Shown: positions 19,652-29,121, counted from the stretch's first letter. The stretch is 64,000 nucleotides of DNA from Aquabacterium sp. NJ1 (GCF_000768065.1 NZ_JRKM01000001.1:3392001-3456000); one strand, 5' to 3'. The notes: a model not told the origin generated them from the letters alone. Translations and numbers: made by a program.

Positions 19652-20653
19652 ATGCCCCCTCTCAACATGTCCGCCAGTTTGACCGTGGCCCGCCCAGGCG
19701 CCAGCGCTTCCGCGGCCATGGGTCAGGCGCGCCCGGTCGGCATGTGGAGGCACTTGCTCGAAAAGCTGTCGGAGCAAGGGGTGGGTGGGCTGGCCTCGGG
19801 TTTGATGCGCATGGGCGGTGTGATGCTGACCTGGGGGCAGCACCAGGCCTTGCTGAAGGTCATTGACCAACCCGGGACCCGTGCGGTGCGGGCCGCTTTT
19901 CCGCGCATGCCCTACCGCTACACGCTGCCCTATCTGTCGACCAGTCTGGACTGGCACGAGCGTTGGGCCGCGCTGATGTCGCACTACGCCTTTGTCAACA
20001 AGGCCTTCTCTGCTGACTTCTCCAGGTTGGTGCTGGAGGGCACGCTGGAAGTCTGGCGTGCGCAGGTCGACGACCAGTGCATGAGCGTCAATGTGCAGGG
20101 CCTGTGCCCGGTGACGCGCCACCGCGAGGGGGAGTTGACCCTGTGTTTCAAGATGGGCGGGGCCGCGATCTACAAGATGTCTTTTTCCATCGTGCGTCTG
20201 GCGGATCTGAATCTGCCGCACACGGGCCTCGCCGGGCGTGCGCCTCATGCTTTGTACGTCGGGCGTGTCCAGGGTGTCTCGGGTGCCATGGACGCCATCC
20301 GGCAGGCCACGGCCTTGATGGGTGACGTGGCACCTCAGGATGTGCTCATGTCGGTGCTGACGGGCCTGGCGGGCGCCTTGAACATCGATACCGTGCTCGG
20401 GGTCAGCGATGGCACCTGCGTGTCGCGCGACACCATTGCCCAGTCCGGCAGCAGCTTCTGCTACGGCCAGTTCTGGGCGCGTCATGCCGGGCAGGTGCTC
20501 GAAGGCGGGCACCACCTCATGAGCCTGCCCATGGCCGAGAAGCCCTTGAGCGAGATCGCGGCCAAGCACCGCAAGCGCACGCAACGCAAGCGTGAGTTCA
20601 AGCGCCAGGTGGCCGCGGATTGCGCACAGGCTTTTCGGGCCGTGATGGCCTAG
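19652..20653 (+). CDS. VirK/YbjX (DUF535) family protein
   Basis: A 333-residue protein of the VirK/YbjX family. The family marks are MPYRYTLPYLSTSLDWHERWAALMSHY near residue 85, then the ligand-like region FKMGGAAIYKMSFSIV, a long GALNIDTVLGVSDG segment and a C-terminal FWARHAGQ...MAEKPLSEIAAKHRKRTQRKR stretch. Members are linked to envelope and lipid A related virulence phenotypes in enterobacteria, but the biochemical role is unknown. Start: ATG at 19652; a second ATG at 19667 is as likely, and the longer frame from 19553 has a non-conserved front. Here the gene is alone between two intergenic gaps. Confidence 0.8.
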   Translation: MPPLNMSASLTVARPGASASAAMGQARPVGMWRHLLEKLSEQGVGGLASGLMRMGGVMLTWGQHQALLKVIDQPGTRAVRAAFPRMPYRYTLPYLSTSLDWHERWAALMSHYAFVNKAFSADFSRLVLEGTLEVWRAQVDDQCMSVNVQGLCPVTRHREGELTLCFKMGGAAIYKMSFSIVRLADLNLPHTGLAGRAPHALYVGRVQGVSGAMDAIRQATALMGDVAPQDVLMSVLTGLAGALNIDTVLGVSDGTCVSRDTIAQSGSSFCYGQFWARHAGQVLEGGHHLMSLPMAEKPLSEIAAKHRKRTQRKREFKRQVAADCAQAFRAVMA

Positions 20654-20674
20654 TGGCCTGGCCTGCCCCTCGCA

Positions 20675-21859
20675 TCACAGTGTGTGGGTGCGGTCGCCCT
20701 GTGAGAACCCGATGGCATCGAACCACGGGCCTTTCACAAAGCCGATCACCTTGAACAACTCGCCCATCTCGTGTTCGGCCACCAGCATCTGCATGGCCGC
20801 ACGCGATTTGAGCTCGGCAGCCGTGCTCGCCTGACCGGTGCTGGCCAAGGCTTCAGCCAGGCCGCAGTTGGTCAGGAAGCGGCCTTGCGAGGTGTAGCCC
20901 AGCACTTCCCAGCCGGCCTCTTGCCCCGCCAGCGCGATGCCGGTGAAGTTCACGTGGGTGGTGATGTCCTTGTCGCCCACCATGGCCAGTGGGTCCGGGT
21001 CGGCTGTGTGGGCGTGGTGGCACATCAAGGTGCCGCCCGTTCGTTGGGGCAGGTAGTACTCGGCCTCCGGGAAGCCGTAGTCGATGAAGAAGGCTGCACC
21101 ACGTGTCATGCGCTGGGCCAGCGTGGCCACGAAGGCTTCGGCCTGGCCATGCGTCTCGGTGACGGTGCCGGGCAGGTAGACGTCATCGATGTGCTCGGTG
21201 GGCGGGCGCACGCCCTCCGGGGCCGGGCGGTCGGCCCAGATAAAACGGTTGGCAGTTTCCGGGTCGGGTGACAAGGCCACACCACGCTCCAGCCAGGCTT
21301 TGCCTGTCCAGGTCAGCAGGTGCACGGGGATGGCGTCCAGCACCTCGTTGCCGATGATCACGCCGGTGATCTCGTCGGGCAGGCTGTCGGCCCAGATCAC
21401 CTTGTGCGCCATCTGCGGGTGGGCCTTGACGATGGCCTGATGCTGGCGGTTGCGCAGGCTGCCAGACAGGTCGACGATGGTGTAGCGCTTGATGCGGTCG
21501 CCCAGTTCGCCCAGCAGCTGCACGGCCAGCGCACCGGTGCCCGCGCCAAACTCCCAGATCTCGTCGGTGCCCGTGGCCTCCAGGGTCTGGACCAGCTGGT
21601 GCGCCAGGGTTTCGCCAAACAGCGGCGTCAGCTCGGGGGCGGTGACGAAGTCGGAGCCATCCTGCGGGCGGTGGCCCAGCACACGCCGGCCACCGCTGTA
21701 GTAGCCCAGGCCGGGGGCGTACAAGGCCAGCTCCATGAAGCGCTCGAAGCGCATCCAGCCGCCACGTTCGCGGATCTCATGGGCAATCAGGTCGCCCAGC
21801 GGGTGGCTGGACACGGGGGCGGCCACTACACTGTGGTCCGAGTTCGTCGGGCGATGCAT
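20675..21859 (-). CDS. MidA/NDUFAF7-like SAM-dependent methyltransferase
   Basis: A 394-residue class I methyltransferase of the DUF185 family, whose mitochondrial member NDUFAF7 methylates an arginine in complex I. Motifs: GGWMRFERFMELALYAPGLGYYS (about residues 33-55), SDFVTAPELTPLFGETLA, the SAM-binding EFGAGTGALAVQLL (about 104) and GNEVLDAIPVHLL (about 170). The bacterial function is not firmly known. Its 5' end is only 19 bases from the start of the divergent SDR gene. The start could be a few codons downstream, but the conserved region begins by about residue 21, so the divergent gap is short in any case. Confidence 0.88.
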   Translation of the reverse strand: MHRPTNSDHSVVAAPVSSHPLGDLIAHEIRERGGWMRFERFMELALYAPGLGYYSGGRRVLGHRPQDGSDFVTAPELTPLFGETLAHQLVQTLEATGTDEIWEFGAGTGALAVQLLGELGDRIKRYTIVDLSGSLRNRQHQAIVKAHPQMAHKVIWADSLPDEITGVIIGNEVLDAIPVHLLTWTGKAWLERGVALSPDPETANRFIWADRPAPEGVRPPTEHIDDVYLPGTVTETHGQAEAFVATLAQRMTRGAAFFIDYGFPEAEYYLPQRTGGTLMCHHAHTADPDPLAMVGDKDITTHVNFTGIALAGQEAGWEVLGYTSQGRFLTNCGLAEALASTGQASTAAELKSRAAMQMLVAEHEMGELFKVIGFVKGPWFDAIGFSQGDRTHTL

Positions 21860-21878
21860 GCCCTATTGTAGAAAGCTC

Positions 21879-22694
21879 ATGTCTGCTTCGCCTGATTCTT
21901 CTGCTGCTTTGCCAGAAAGCCCCGTTCGCCGGGTCGCCCTGGTGACCGGCGCGGCCAAACGGCTGGGCCGCGAGATCGCGCTCACGCTGGCCCGGCAGGG
22001 TTGGGATGTGGCCGTGCATTGCCGTGCTTCGCGCGACGAGGCCGATCTCACGGCCGATGCCATCCGCGCCATGGGCCGCGAGGCCTGCGTGTTGAGTGCT
22101 GATCTGTCTGACGAAGCCGCGGCCCGAGGCCTGGTGCCTGAGGCCGTTGCTGTGCTCGGCCAGCTGGATGCCGTGGTCAACAGCGCCTCCACCTTCGAAT
22201 ACGACAACGCCGCCTCCTTCAGCTACGCCATGCTGGAGCGCCACTTGCGCGCCAACACCGCGCCGGCCATCGTGCTGGCGCAGGCGCTGGCCGAGCACGT
22301 GTCGGCGCGGCAGGCGCAGGGCGCCGTGGTCAACCTGCTGGATCAGAAGCTGTGGAACCCCAACCCGGATTTCCTGAGCTACACCCTGTCCAAGGCGGCG
22401 CTGGAGTCGGCCACCACCTTGCTGGCCCTGAGCCTGGCGCCGCGTGTGCGCGTGGTGGGCGTGGCCCCTGGGCTGACGCTGACCAGCGAATGGCTGCAGG
22501 GTGAGCAGTTCGAGCAGGCACACAAGCTGTCCCCTCTGGGGCGGTCGTCCACGCCGCAAGACGTGGCCGCCACCGTGGCCTTTGCCCTGGCCAATCAGTC
22601 CATGACGGGCACCACGCTGCTGGTTGATGGTGGCCAGCACCTCCAGCGCTTCGAGCGCGATTTTTCCATGATGCGAGACGCCCCATGTCCCTGA
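21879..22694 (+). CDS. SDR oxidoreductase, pteridine-reductase-like
   Basis: A 271-residue short-chain dehydrogenase. The cofactor motif is TGAAKRLG (about residues 25-32), matching the TGX3RXG variant typical of pteridine reductases and FolM-like dihydromonapterin reductases rather than the usual TGxxxGIG. The NNAG-equivalent is VNSAST; the catalytic Tyr-Lys is in SYTLSKAALES (YxxxK, about 169). The C-terminus has VAPGLTLTSEW and the dinucleotide-domain end GTTLLVDGGQHL. It overlaps folB by ten bases and is clearly cotranscribed with it, which supports a pterin or folate role. Confidence 0.88.
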   Translation: MSASPDSSAALPESPVRRVALVTGAAKRLGREIALTLARQGWDVAVHCRASRDEADLTADAIRAMGREACVLSADLSDEAAARGLVPEAVAVLGQLDAVVNSASTFEYDNAASFSYAMLERHLRANTAPAIVLAQALAEHVSARQAQGAVVNLLDQKLWNPNPDFLSYTLSKAALESATTLLALSLAPRVRVVGVAPGLTLTSEWLQGEQFEQAHKLSPLGRSSTPQDVAATVAFALANQSMTGTTLLVDGGQHLQRFERDFSMMRDAPCP

Positions 22695-23056
22695 CCAAAG
22701 GCAACCAGATCCTCAAGCTCACCGGCCTGCGTTTTGACGCCAACCTCGGTGTGCTGGACCACGAGATCGGCACCCCGCAGCCCATCCAGGTGGATGCCGA
22801 GCTGAACATGGGTAGCCAGCCCCTGCTGCCGCACGACGACGAGATCCTCAATGTGCTGGACTACCGCAAGGTGCGCGCCATCATCATCGAGGACTGCACG
22901 GCCGTGCACGTCAACCTGCTGGAGACGCTGATCGGCAAGCTGTGCAAGCGCCTGATGGAGCTGCCCGGCGTGCTGGGCGTGCGCGTGAAGATCGCCAAAC
23001 TGGAAATCTTCGAGGACTGCGAAGTCGCCATCCGCATGGAAACGGGCCAGTGGTGA
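22685..23056 (+). CDS. folB: Dihydroneopterin aldolase
   Basis: A 123-residue protein with the dihydroneopterin aldolase fold: it starts with LKLTGLRFDANLGVLDHEIGTPQPI (substrate-binding loop), has the catalytic-region NVLDYRKVRAIIIE and later HVNLLETLIGKLCKRLMEL, and ends with the strand VRVKIAKLEIFEDCEVAIRME. It acts in folate synthesis, splitting dihydroneopterin to 6-hydroxymethyldihydropterin. The usual alkaline-loop residues differ somewhat, so a FolX-type epimerase cannot be excluded. Starts inside the end of the SDR gene. Confidence 0.85.
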   Translation: MSLTKGNQILKLTGLRFDANLGVLDHEIGTPQPIQVDAELNMGSQPLLPHDDEILNVLDYRKVRAIIIEDCTAVHVNLLETLIGKLCKRLMELPGVLGVRVKIAKLEIFEDCEVAIRMETGQW

Positions 23057-23088
23057 GTGGCCTGGGCTGAGCCCCCTCAGGTCAGGCC

Positions 23089-24381
23089 TCAAGGCTTGGC
23101 GTTGATGCGCACCCAGGTGACGGTGACGGGCTGGGCCATGGTGTAGTAGTAGGTCAGGATCGCGCCGCTGTTGTTGATGGCCAATGGGCAGCCCCAGCGG
23201 GTGCCCGCAGGCAGGCTGGCCCCTTTGGTGGACAGCTCCTGGGTCAGGTCCAGCAGCACACCGTTCTTCCACAGGAAGGGCCTCGCGTCCACGCTGCGCT
23301 GGTCCGCCGCGGCGCGCAAGGCGCAGCCCACCACGGTGCCCTGGTCGTTCATGGCCGTGGCCCGCACCGCCTCGTTGTCGGGGCTGAGCAAGGGCGTCAC
23401 CGTGTTGTTCGCCCAGATCACGCTGTCGGCGCGCAAGGGCAGCAGGAAGTCTTCGATGCTGCCCGGCACCACCGGCCGGCTGAGGCCCACCAGCAAGACC
23501 TGCCCCGCGTTGTTGATGCCCAGCGGCTCATGGTTGGCGAGCCTGTCGTCACCCACCGCAACCAGCTGCTGGTTGACCCACAGCACGGGCAGGGTCTGGT
23601 AGCCCGAGGCGTTGCTGTAGCGGGTGACCTGCCCCAGCACGGTGCCCGCATCATTGATGTCCAGCGGGTTCACATTCTGGTAGGGGCCGGTGTCCAGCGT
23701 GGTGTAGTTGCCATTGAAGTACACCAGCGGCGTCTTCACGAACGTGATGTTGCCATTCGTGCTCACCGGGCGGTCGAAGAACCCGGCAATGGCGCCGGCA
23801 TTGTTCATGCCTTTGGCTGCAAAGATGCTTTTGGCGCTGCTGGTATTGGAGGCGCCCAGGCGCTTGGTCAGCAGCGCGGTCAGGTCGGTGTCGGTGCTGC
23901 CTTGGCGCAGCATCGTGGTGGAGCCCACGCCGGGTGCATTCACGCTGGCACCCTTGAAGGTGGATGCTGACGACGGGTAGACCTCAGGCATCAAGGTGTT
24001 CTGGAGTTCCGTGACCTTGCTGTAAGGGCCCACCTGCAGGCCGCTGTTGTTGCTCAGACGCGGGAAGAGGTACTTGCCGCCGAGCGTGGCGGTCGCGGTG
24101 GGCGTGGTGCCGCTCCAGGACACCGCCTGCGTCAGGTAGGCCGGGAGGAAGCCAAAAGCGCCAGCACCGATCACGAACTTCAGCCCGGACCGGTAGTACA
24201 TGCCACCGCGCACCACGCCCTGGTCGTCCAGCGTCGTGGGGGCGAACGAGAAGGCACCGCTGGGTTTGCCCAGCACCGTGATGCTGTAGGCTGACTGGGC
24301 CAGGGCAGGGCCACAACAGGCGGAGGCGGCCGCCAGGGCCACCAGTGTCGGCATGCGCCGCAGAATCGTCGATGACAGCAT
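23089..24381 (-). CDS. Secreted HAF-repeat-like protein, function unknown
   Basis: A 430-residue exported protein with a signal peptide ending near ACCGPALAQ. The mature chain contains several repeats around a short core such as GMNNAGAIAGF, DINDAGTVLGQ, GINNAGQVLL, AMNDQGTVVG and AINNSGAIL (positions about 190, 243, 287, 345 and 410). This is the N-x-x-G-x-x-x-G pattern of HAF/extracellular repeat proteins, which fold as beta-propeller-like structures. There is no PEP-CTERM tail, although such repeats often occur in PEP-CTERM proteins of this group. Function unknown. It converges on folB. Confidence 0.75.
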   Translation of the reverse strand: MLSSTILRRMPTLVALAAASACCGPALAQSAYSITVLGKPSGAFSFAPTTLDDQGVVRGGMYYRSGLKFVIGAGAFGFLPAYLTQAVSWSGTTPTATATLGGKYLFPRLSNNSGLQVGPYSKVTELQNTLMPEVYPSSASTFKGASVNAPGVGSTTMLRQGSTDTDLTALLTKRLGASNTSSAKSIFAAKGMNNAGAIAGFFDRPVSTNGNITFVKTPLVYFNGNYTTLDTGPYQNVNPLDINDAGTVLGQVTRYSNASGYQTLPVLWVNQQLVAVGDDRLANHEPLGINNAGQVLLVGLSRPVVPGSIEDFLLPLRADSVIWANNTVTPLLSPDNEAVRATAMNDQGTVVGCALRAAADQRSVDARPFLWKNGVLLDLTQELSTKGASLPAGTRWGCPLAINNSGAILTYYYTMAQPVTVTWVRINAKP

Positions 24382-24509
24382 GGCCAGGCTTTCAATGGTT
24401 GAGCGTGCCTGAATGTAATTCGTGCCGTTAAATGGATTAAGCGTGCGGCACCCCTCAAGTCCGGGTGAATTGTGTCGCCGACAGGGGGCAGATCAGCGAA
24501 AATGCCGGG

Positions 24510-25493
24510 ATGAACGACGTCGTCCCCCCCCAGATCCTTGCCCAGGCCGGTTTGCCTGAGCTCGACACCCAGGCCCTGGCCCAGGCCAAAAAAGCCGCCT
24601 TTGAGGCCAACAAGCTCAGCAAGCGCCTGCACCGCGAGGTGGGTCAGGCCATCACCGACTTCAACATGATCGAAGACGGTGACAAGGTCATGGTGTGCAT
24701 GTCCGGCGGCAAGGACAGCTACAGCATGCTCGACATCCTGATGAACCTGCAGAAGCGGGCGCCCATCCAGTTCGAGATCATCGCTGTCAACCTGGACCAG
24801 AAGCAGCCCGGCTTCCCCGAGCACGTGCTGCCCGAGTACCTGACCAAGGTGGGTGTGCCCTTCCGCATCGAAGAGCAGGACACCTACAGCGTGGTCAAGA
24901 AGGTCATCCCCGAGGGCAAGACCACCTGCAGCCTGTGCTCGCGCCTGCGCCGCGGCATCCTCTACCGCGTGGCCACCGAAGTGGGCGCCACCAAGATCGC
25001 CCTGGGCCACCACCGCGACGACATCCTACAGACCATGTTCATGAACATGTTCTTTGGCTCCACGCTCAAGGGCATGCCGCCCAAGCTGGTGACCGACAAC
25101 GGCGAGCACGTGGTGATCCGCCCCATGGCCTACTGCCGCGAGAAGGACCTGGCCACCTACGCCGAGCACCGCGCCTTCCCCATCATCCCGTGCAACCTGT
25201 GTGGCAGCCAGGAAGGCCTGCAGCGCCAGCAGATGCGCGAGATGATCAACGAGTGGGACAAGAAATTCCCAGGCCGCGTGGACAACATGTTCACGGCCCT
25301 GTCCAACATCGTGCCCTCGCACCTGATGGACCGCAAGCTCTACCCCTTCGAGACCATCAAGGCCACCGGCACGCCCATGAAGGGCGGCGACATCGCCTTT
25401 GATGAAGACGAAGGTTGTGGCGACCCGAGTGATGGCCTGCCGGCCGAGACCAAGGTCTCGCTGTCGACCATCAGCATCCGCAAGGCCACTTGA
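24510..25493 (+). CDS. ttcA: tRNA 2-thiocytidine(32) synthetase
   Basis: A 327-residue iron-sulfur, ATP-dependent enzyme that puts sulfur on cytidine 32 of tRNA. It has the PP-loop SGGKDS (about residues 66-71), the CxxC pair in [14 protein letters not shown] (about 140) and a further cysteine in [11 protein letters not shown] (about 230), which together hold a [4Fe-4S] cluster. [12 protein letters not shown] and [12 protein letters not shown] are family blocks. Start: ATG at 24510, giving the usual N-terminus; the longer frame adds 15 residues from the upstream gap. The next gene begins 21 bases after the stop. Confidence 0.96.
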   Translation: MNDVVPPQILAQAGLPELDTQALAQAKKAAFEANKLSKRLHREVGQAITDFNMIEDGDKVMVCMSGGKDSYSMLDILMNLQKRAPIQFEIIAVNLDQKQPGFPEHVLPEYLTKVGVPFRIEEQDTYSVVKKVIPEGKTTCSLCSRLRRGILYRVATEVGATKIALGHHRDDILQTMFMNMFFGSTLKGMPPKLVTDNGEHVVIRPMAYCREKDLATYAEHRAFPIIPCNLCGSQEGLQRQQMREMINEWDKKFPGRVDNMFTALSNIVPSHLMDRKLYPFETIKATGTPMKGGDIAFDEDEGCGDPSDGLPAETKVSLSTISIRKAT

Positions 25494-25513
25494 GGCCAGC
25501 AAAAGAGGCACAC

Positions 25514-26152
25514 ATGACACGGCTGAGCGCGCACCTTTGCAAGCCCTTGGCCTGTGTCGTGCTGGCCAGCCTCACGGCTTGCGCCGGGCCGCAAGCGCTG
25601 ACCAGCCAGGTGTCCAGCTACGGCAGCTGGCCCGAGGGCCGCAAGCCCGGGCGTTATGTGTTCGAGCGCCTGCCTTCGCAACAGGCGCAGCCCGACATGC
25701 AGGACAAGCTGGAGGCCGCGGCCCAGCCCGCGCTGGCCACTGCCGGTTTCCAGCTGGTGCCCGAGGCCGACAAGGCCGACGTCACCGTGCAGGTGGGCTC
25801 GCGGGTTCGCATCGAGCAACGCGCGCGTTACTACGACCCGTTCTGGGGCCCCTATGGCCCTTATGGCCCCTGGCACCCCGGCGTGGGCGGCTGGTGGGGC
25901 GGTGGCGGTCGCGGCGGCGTGGCGTTCAGCATGACCATGGAGCCGCCGTACGTGCAGATGACGGTGGACTTGCTCATCCGTGATCGCAAGGGCAACCAGG
26001 TGCTGTACGAAACACACGCCCGGTACGACCGCCTCGGTGCAGCCGATGACCGCCTGCTGCCTTATCTGTTCGAGGCCGCCATGAAAGACTTCCCGCTCCA
26101 GGCCGTGAGCCCGCGCGAAGTCACCGTCACCATCCCGGCGGAAGACCGCTGA
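25514..26152 (+). CDS. DUF4136-type outer-membrane lipoprotein
   Basis: A 212-residue lipoprotein: signal peptide with lipobox LASLTACAG, then a domain with RYVFERLPSQQAQPDMQDKLEAAAQPALATAGF and ADVTVQVGSRV, which fits the DUF4136 fold. A Gly/Pro/Trp/Tyr-rich insert (PYGPYGPWHPGVGGWWGGGG) lies in the middle, then YVQMTVDLLIRDRKGNQVLYETHA. Function unknown; such proteins are common in Burkholderiales. AAAGAGG stands before the ATG. It sits between ttcA and glmU with small gaps and may share their transcript. Confidence 0.8.
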   Translation: MTRLSAHLCKPLACVVLASLTACAGPQALTSQVSSYGSWPEGRKPGRYVFERLPSQQAQPDMQDKLEAAAQPALATAGFQLVPEADKADVTVQVGSRVRIEQRARYYDPFWGPYGPYGPWHPGVGGWWGGGGRGGVAFSMTMEPPYVQMTVDLLIRDRKGNQVLYETHARYDRLGAADDRLLPYLFEAAMKDFPLQAVSPREVTVTIPAEDR

Positions 26153-26173
26153 TCCAACTACAGGTTTTTTTCA

Positions 26174-27568
26174 ATGTCGCTTTCCATTGTCATCATGGCC
26201 GCGGGCAAGGGTACCCGCATGAAATCGGCGCGCCCCAAGGTGCTGCACAAGCTGGCCGGTCGCCCCATGCTGTCTCATGTGATCAGCACCACCTCGTCGC
26301 TCAAGGCGGCGCTGGAAGTGGTGATCACCGGCCACGGCGCCGAGCAGGTCGAGTCCAGCATGAAGGCAGCTTTTGCCGATGCGCCTTTGAAGTTCGTGCG
26401 CCAGGAGCCCCAGCTGGGCACGGGCCACGCCGTGCAGCAGGCCGTGCCGGTGCTGCCCGATGAAGGCATCACGCTGATCCTCAATGGCGACACGCCCCTG
26501 ATCGAAGCCGCCACCGCGCAAGCCCTGGTGGATGCCTGCGCCGGCGAGAAGCTGGCCCTGCTGACCATCAACCTGGACGACCCCACCGGCTACGGCCGCA
26601 TCGTGCGCGATGGCTGGGGCGAGCAGGTGCTGGCCATCGTCGAGCACAAGGATGCGACCGAAACCCAGCGTGCACTCAAAGAGGTCTACACCGGCATGAT
26701 GGCCGCGCCTACCCGCCTGCTCAAGGGCTGGTTGAGCCGCCTGAACAACAACAATGCCCAAGGCGAGTACTACCTGACCGACGTGGTGGCCATGGCCCGC
26801 GAAGATGGCGTGGGCGTGGTGGCCGCGCAGCCGCGTGATGAGGTCGAAGTGCTGGGCGTCAACAGCCCGGCACAACTCGCTGACCTGGAGCGCCGCTTCC
26901 AGGCCGTGCAGGCCGGCAAGCTGATGGAGCAGGGCGTGCGCCTGGCCGACCCGGCACGCTTTGACCTGCGTGGCACCCTGCAATGCGGCAGCGATGTCGA
27001 CATCGACGTCAACTGCGTGTTCGAAGGCAGCGTGACCCTGGGTGATGGCGCCCAGATCGGTGCCAACTGCGTGATCCGCAATGCCGTGATCGGCGCGGGT
27101 GTGGTGGTCCACCCCTTCACCCACATCGATGGCGACAAGGACGGCGTTCGCGTGGGCGATGGCTCGCTCATCGGCCCCTTCGCCCGCCTGCGCCCCGGTG
27201 CAACCCTGGGCCGGGAAGTGCACATCGGCAACTTCGTCGAGGTCAAGAACAGCACCATGGCCGATGGCGCCAAGGCCAACCACCTGGCCTATCTGGGCGA
27301 TGCCGATGTGGGCGAGCGTGTGAACTACGGCGCCGGCAGCATCACCGCCAACTACGACGGGGCCAACAAGCACCGCACCGTGATCGGCAACGACGTGCAC
27401 ATCGGTTCCAACTGCGTGCTGATCGCGCCCATCACCCTGGGGGCGGGCGCCACCATCGGCGGGGGCAGCACCCTCAGCAAAGATGCGCCCGAAGGTCAAC
27501 TGACAGTGGCGCGCGCCAAACAGGTTTCGCTTTCCGGGTGGCAGAGGCCGCAAAAAATCAAGCGCTGA
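26174..27568 (+). CDS. glmU: Bifunctional GlcNAc-1-P uridyltransferase / GlcN-1-P acetyltransferase
   Basis: A 464-residue cytoplasmic enzyme that makes UDP-GlcNAc, precursor of peptidoglycan and lipid A. The N-terminal uridyltransferase starts with MAAGKGTRMKS and includes LGTGHAVQQA and NGDTPLI. The C-terminal left-handed beta helix has hexapeptide repeats from about residue 260, the block RPGATLGREVHIGNFVEVKNS and the catalytic-histidine region AKANHLAYLGDADVGERVNYGAG. It forms a pathway set with glmS about 1.7 kb downstream and with lpxC in the window. Confidence 0.97.
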   Translation: MSLSIVIMAAGKGTRMKSARPKVLHKLAGRPMLSHVISTTSSLKAALEVVITGHGAEQVESSMKAAFADAPLKFVRQEPQLGTGHAVQQAVPVLPDEGITLILNGDTPLIEAATAQALVDACAGEKLALLTINLDDPTGYGRIVRDGWGEQVLAIVEHKDATETQRALKEVYTGMMAAPTRLLKGWLSRLNNNNAQGEYYLTDVVAMAREDGVGVVAAQPRDEVEVLGVNSPAQLADLERRFQAVQAGKLMEQGVRLADPARFDLRGTLQCGSDVDIDVNCVFEGSVTLGDGAQIGANCVIRNAVIGAGVVVHPFTHIDGDKDGVRVGDGSLIGPFARLRPGATLGREVHIGNFVEVKNSTMADGAKANHLAYLGDADVGERVNYGAGSITANYDGANKHRTVIGNDVHIGSNCVLIAPITLGAGATIGGGSTLSKDAPEGQLTVARAKQVSLSGWQRPQKIKR

Positions 27569-27645
27569 GGTGATACCGGTGTAACGCAGCGTGTTGAGCC
27601 GCTAATATCGTGCCCACACGATCTAGATTGCAGGACCCTCACGCT

Positions 27646-28542
27646 GTGAACCACTACGAACGCCTGAAAGTCTCCCAGGATGCGCCGCCGGAAGTGATCC
27701 GCGCGGCCTACCGGGCCTTGGCGGCCAAGTTGCACCCGGATCGCCAGCAGCAAGGGGGCTCGGACACCGGGCCGGACGACGCCATGCACGCGCAGATGGC
27801 GGCCCTGAACCAGGCCTACGAGGTGCTGATCGACCCCAAGCTGCGCCTGGAGTACGACGCCACGCTGGCCCCGTCCCGCCCGACCGTGGCGGCGCCCTCA
27901 GGTATCGATTCTGTGGGGCCCGACCTGTCCAGTGAGCCGCCCACCCGTGTGGACATGGAATGGCTGACGCCCAAGCCGGCCGCATCCCCCGTGTACTGGC
28001 CGCCCAACCGGCGCACCATGGTGCTGGGTGGTGGCCTGGTCGCCGCGGTGGCCTTGATGGGGGGCAGCTGGCTCTACAAGATGGAAGGGCAGCACCGCAT
28101 GGAGCAGGCCTTGTCTGATCAGTATGTGCAGCCTGCGGCCACGATGGAGCCGGCCACGCCGGGCGTACCGGGTGCGGCGCCTGGGGTGACGCCGAGCGAG
28201 ATCAGCGCGGCAGAGCGCATCATCCAGCAGGAACTGGCCGCAGCCGAGAAGAGCGGCAAGTCGGCCGGCGGCCACCGCCCTTCGGTGGAAGAGTTGTCGC
28301 GCATGTCCGACGAGGAGTTGCTCAAGGTGCTGCCGACGCTGGATGGCCAGGGCCGCAGCAGCGCGGAACCCTCAGCCGTGCCCGCGGCAAGCGGTGGCGG
28401 CAAGCAGGCCACGGCCACGCGCCCCACGCCTTCTTCGGTGCGCCACCCGCTGGATGGCAAACCCCTGCTGGGGCTGCGCACCGACATGCAGTTGCCGGAA
28501 GCCATGCCCGGCCAGCCCGTGGCCAACAAGCCCAACCGCTGA
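27646..28542 (+). CDS. Membrane-anchored J-domain protein
   Basis: A 298-residue protein. Residues 2-65 are a J domain: NHYERLKVSQDAPPEVIRAAYRALAAKLHPD with the HPD motif intact, so it can stimulate an Hsp70. A single hydrophobic helix follows (about residues 126-142, VLGGGLVAAVALMGGSWLY), then a long Ala/Pro/Ser/Gly-rich tail with EELSRMSDEELLKVLPTL. There is no G/F region, zinc finger or C-terminal substrate domain, so this is a type III J protein tethered to the membrane. The start is GTG at 27646; the frame runs 12 codons further back to an alternative start. It lies between glmU and the Lrp-type gene. Confidence 0.8.
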   Translation: MNHYERLKVSQDAPPEVIRAAYRALAAKLHPDRQQQGGSDTGPDDAMHAQMAALNQAYEVLIDPKLRLEYDATLAPSRPTVAAPSGIDSVGPDLSSEPPTRVDMEWLTPKPAASPVYWPPNRRTMVLGGGLVAAVALMGGSWLYKMEGQHRMEQALSDQYVQPAATMEPATPGVPGAAPGVTPSEISAAERIIQQELAAAEKSGKSAGGHRPSVEELSRMSDEELLKVLPTLDGQGRSSAEPSAVPAASGGGKQATATRPTPSSVRHPLDGKPLLGLRTDMQLPEAMPGQPVANKPNR

Positions 28543-28590
28543 CCCCCACCGTTGCTGACTGCCGGCCGGCTGCTCGCCTGGCCTGGCTGA

Positions 28591-29115
28591 TCAATCCGCG
28601 CGCTTCACGCCTGGTGCGGTCGACACAGGCGGCAAGGGCCACTGTGTGCCGAACTTGGCCCGCTTGACGGCAAAGAAGGCCCGCACATTGCGCACCTGGC
28701 TGTCCTGCGTGAACAGGCGGCGGGCCAAGGCCTGGTAGGCCGGCATGTCCACCACCTGCACCACCAGGATGAAGTCCGGGCCGGGTGACACCCGCCAGCA
28801 CTGCTGCACCTCGGCCTCGGCCAATGCGCGCTGCTCGAAGGCGTCCAGCGCCTCTTGCGTTTGCACGTCCAGGCTGATCTCCACCAGGGCGCTCAAGCCC
28901 CAGCCCAGGGCATCCGCCATCTTCTGCGGCGACAGGATGGCCACCTGGCCCTCGATGTAACCCTCGTCCTTCAGCCGTTTGACGCGGCGGTGGCAGGTGG
29001 CGGGCGACAGGCCCAGCCGATCCGCCAGGGCCTGGTTGGACAGGCTGGCGTCCTGCTGCAGCAGGCTCAGCAGTTGGATGTCCGTCTCATCCAGATCAGG
29101 GGTGGGGGTGTTCAT
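28591..29115 (-). CDS. Lrp/AsnC-family transcriptional regulator
   Basis: A 174-residue protein with an N-terminal winged helix-turn-helix (LDETDIQLLSLLQQDASLSNQALADRLGLSPATCHRRVKRL cut at residues 8-48) and a C-terminal RAM/ligand domain (about 70-150) with SPGPDFILVVQVVDM. These regulators sense amino acids and form octamers. A 12-base perfect inverted repeat lies seven bases upstream of the start, likely its own operator. It is divergent from glmS across a 173-base gap, so it may also affect glmS expression. Its ligand is unknown. Confidence 0.9.
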   Translation of the reverse strand: MNTPTPDLDETDIQLLSLLQQDASLSNQALADRLGLSPATCHRRVKRLKDEGYIEGQVAILSPQKMADALGWGLSALVEISLDVQTQEALDAFEQRALAEAEVQQCWRVSPGPDFILVVQVVDMPAYQALARRLFTQDSQVRNVRAFFAVKRAKFGTQWPLPPVSTAPGVKRAD

Positions 29116-29121
29116 GGTGAA

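Noticed and set aside
26171..27553. Minus-strand 460-codon frame over glmU
   Set aside because: Antisense shadow; GlmU motifs on the plus strand are unambiguous.
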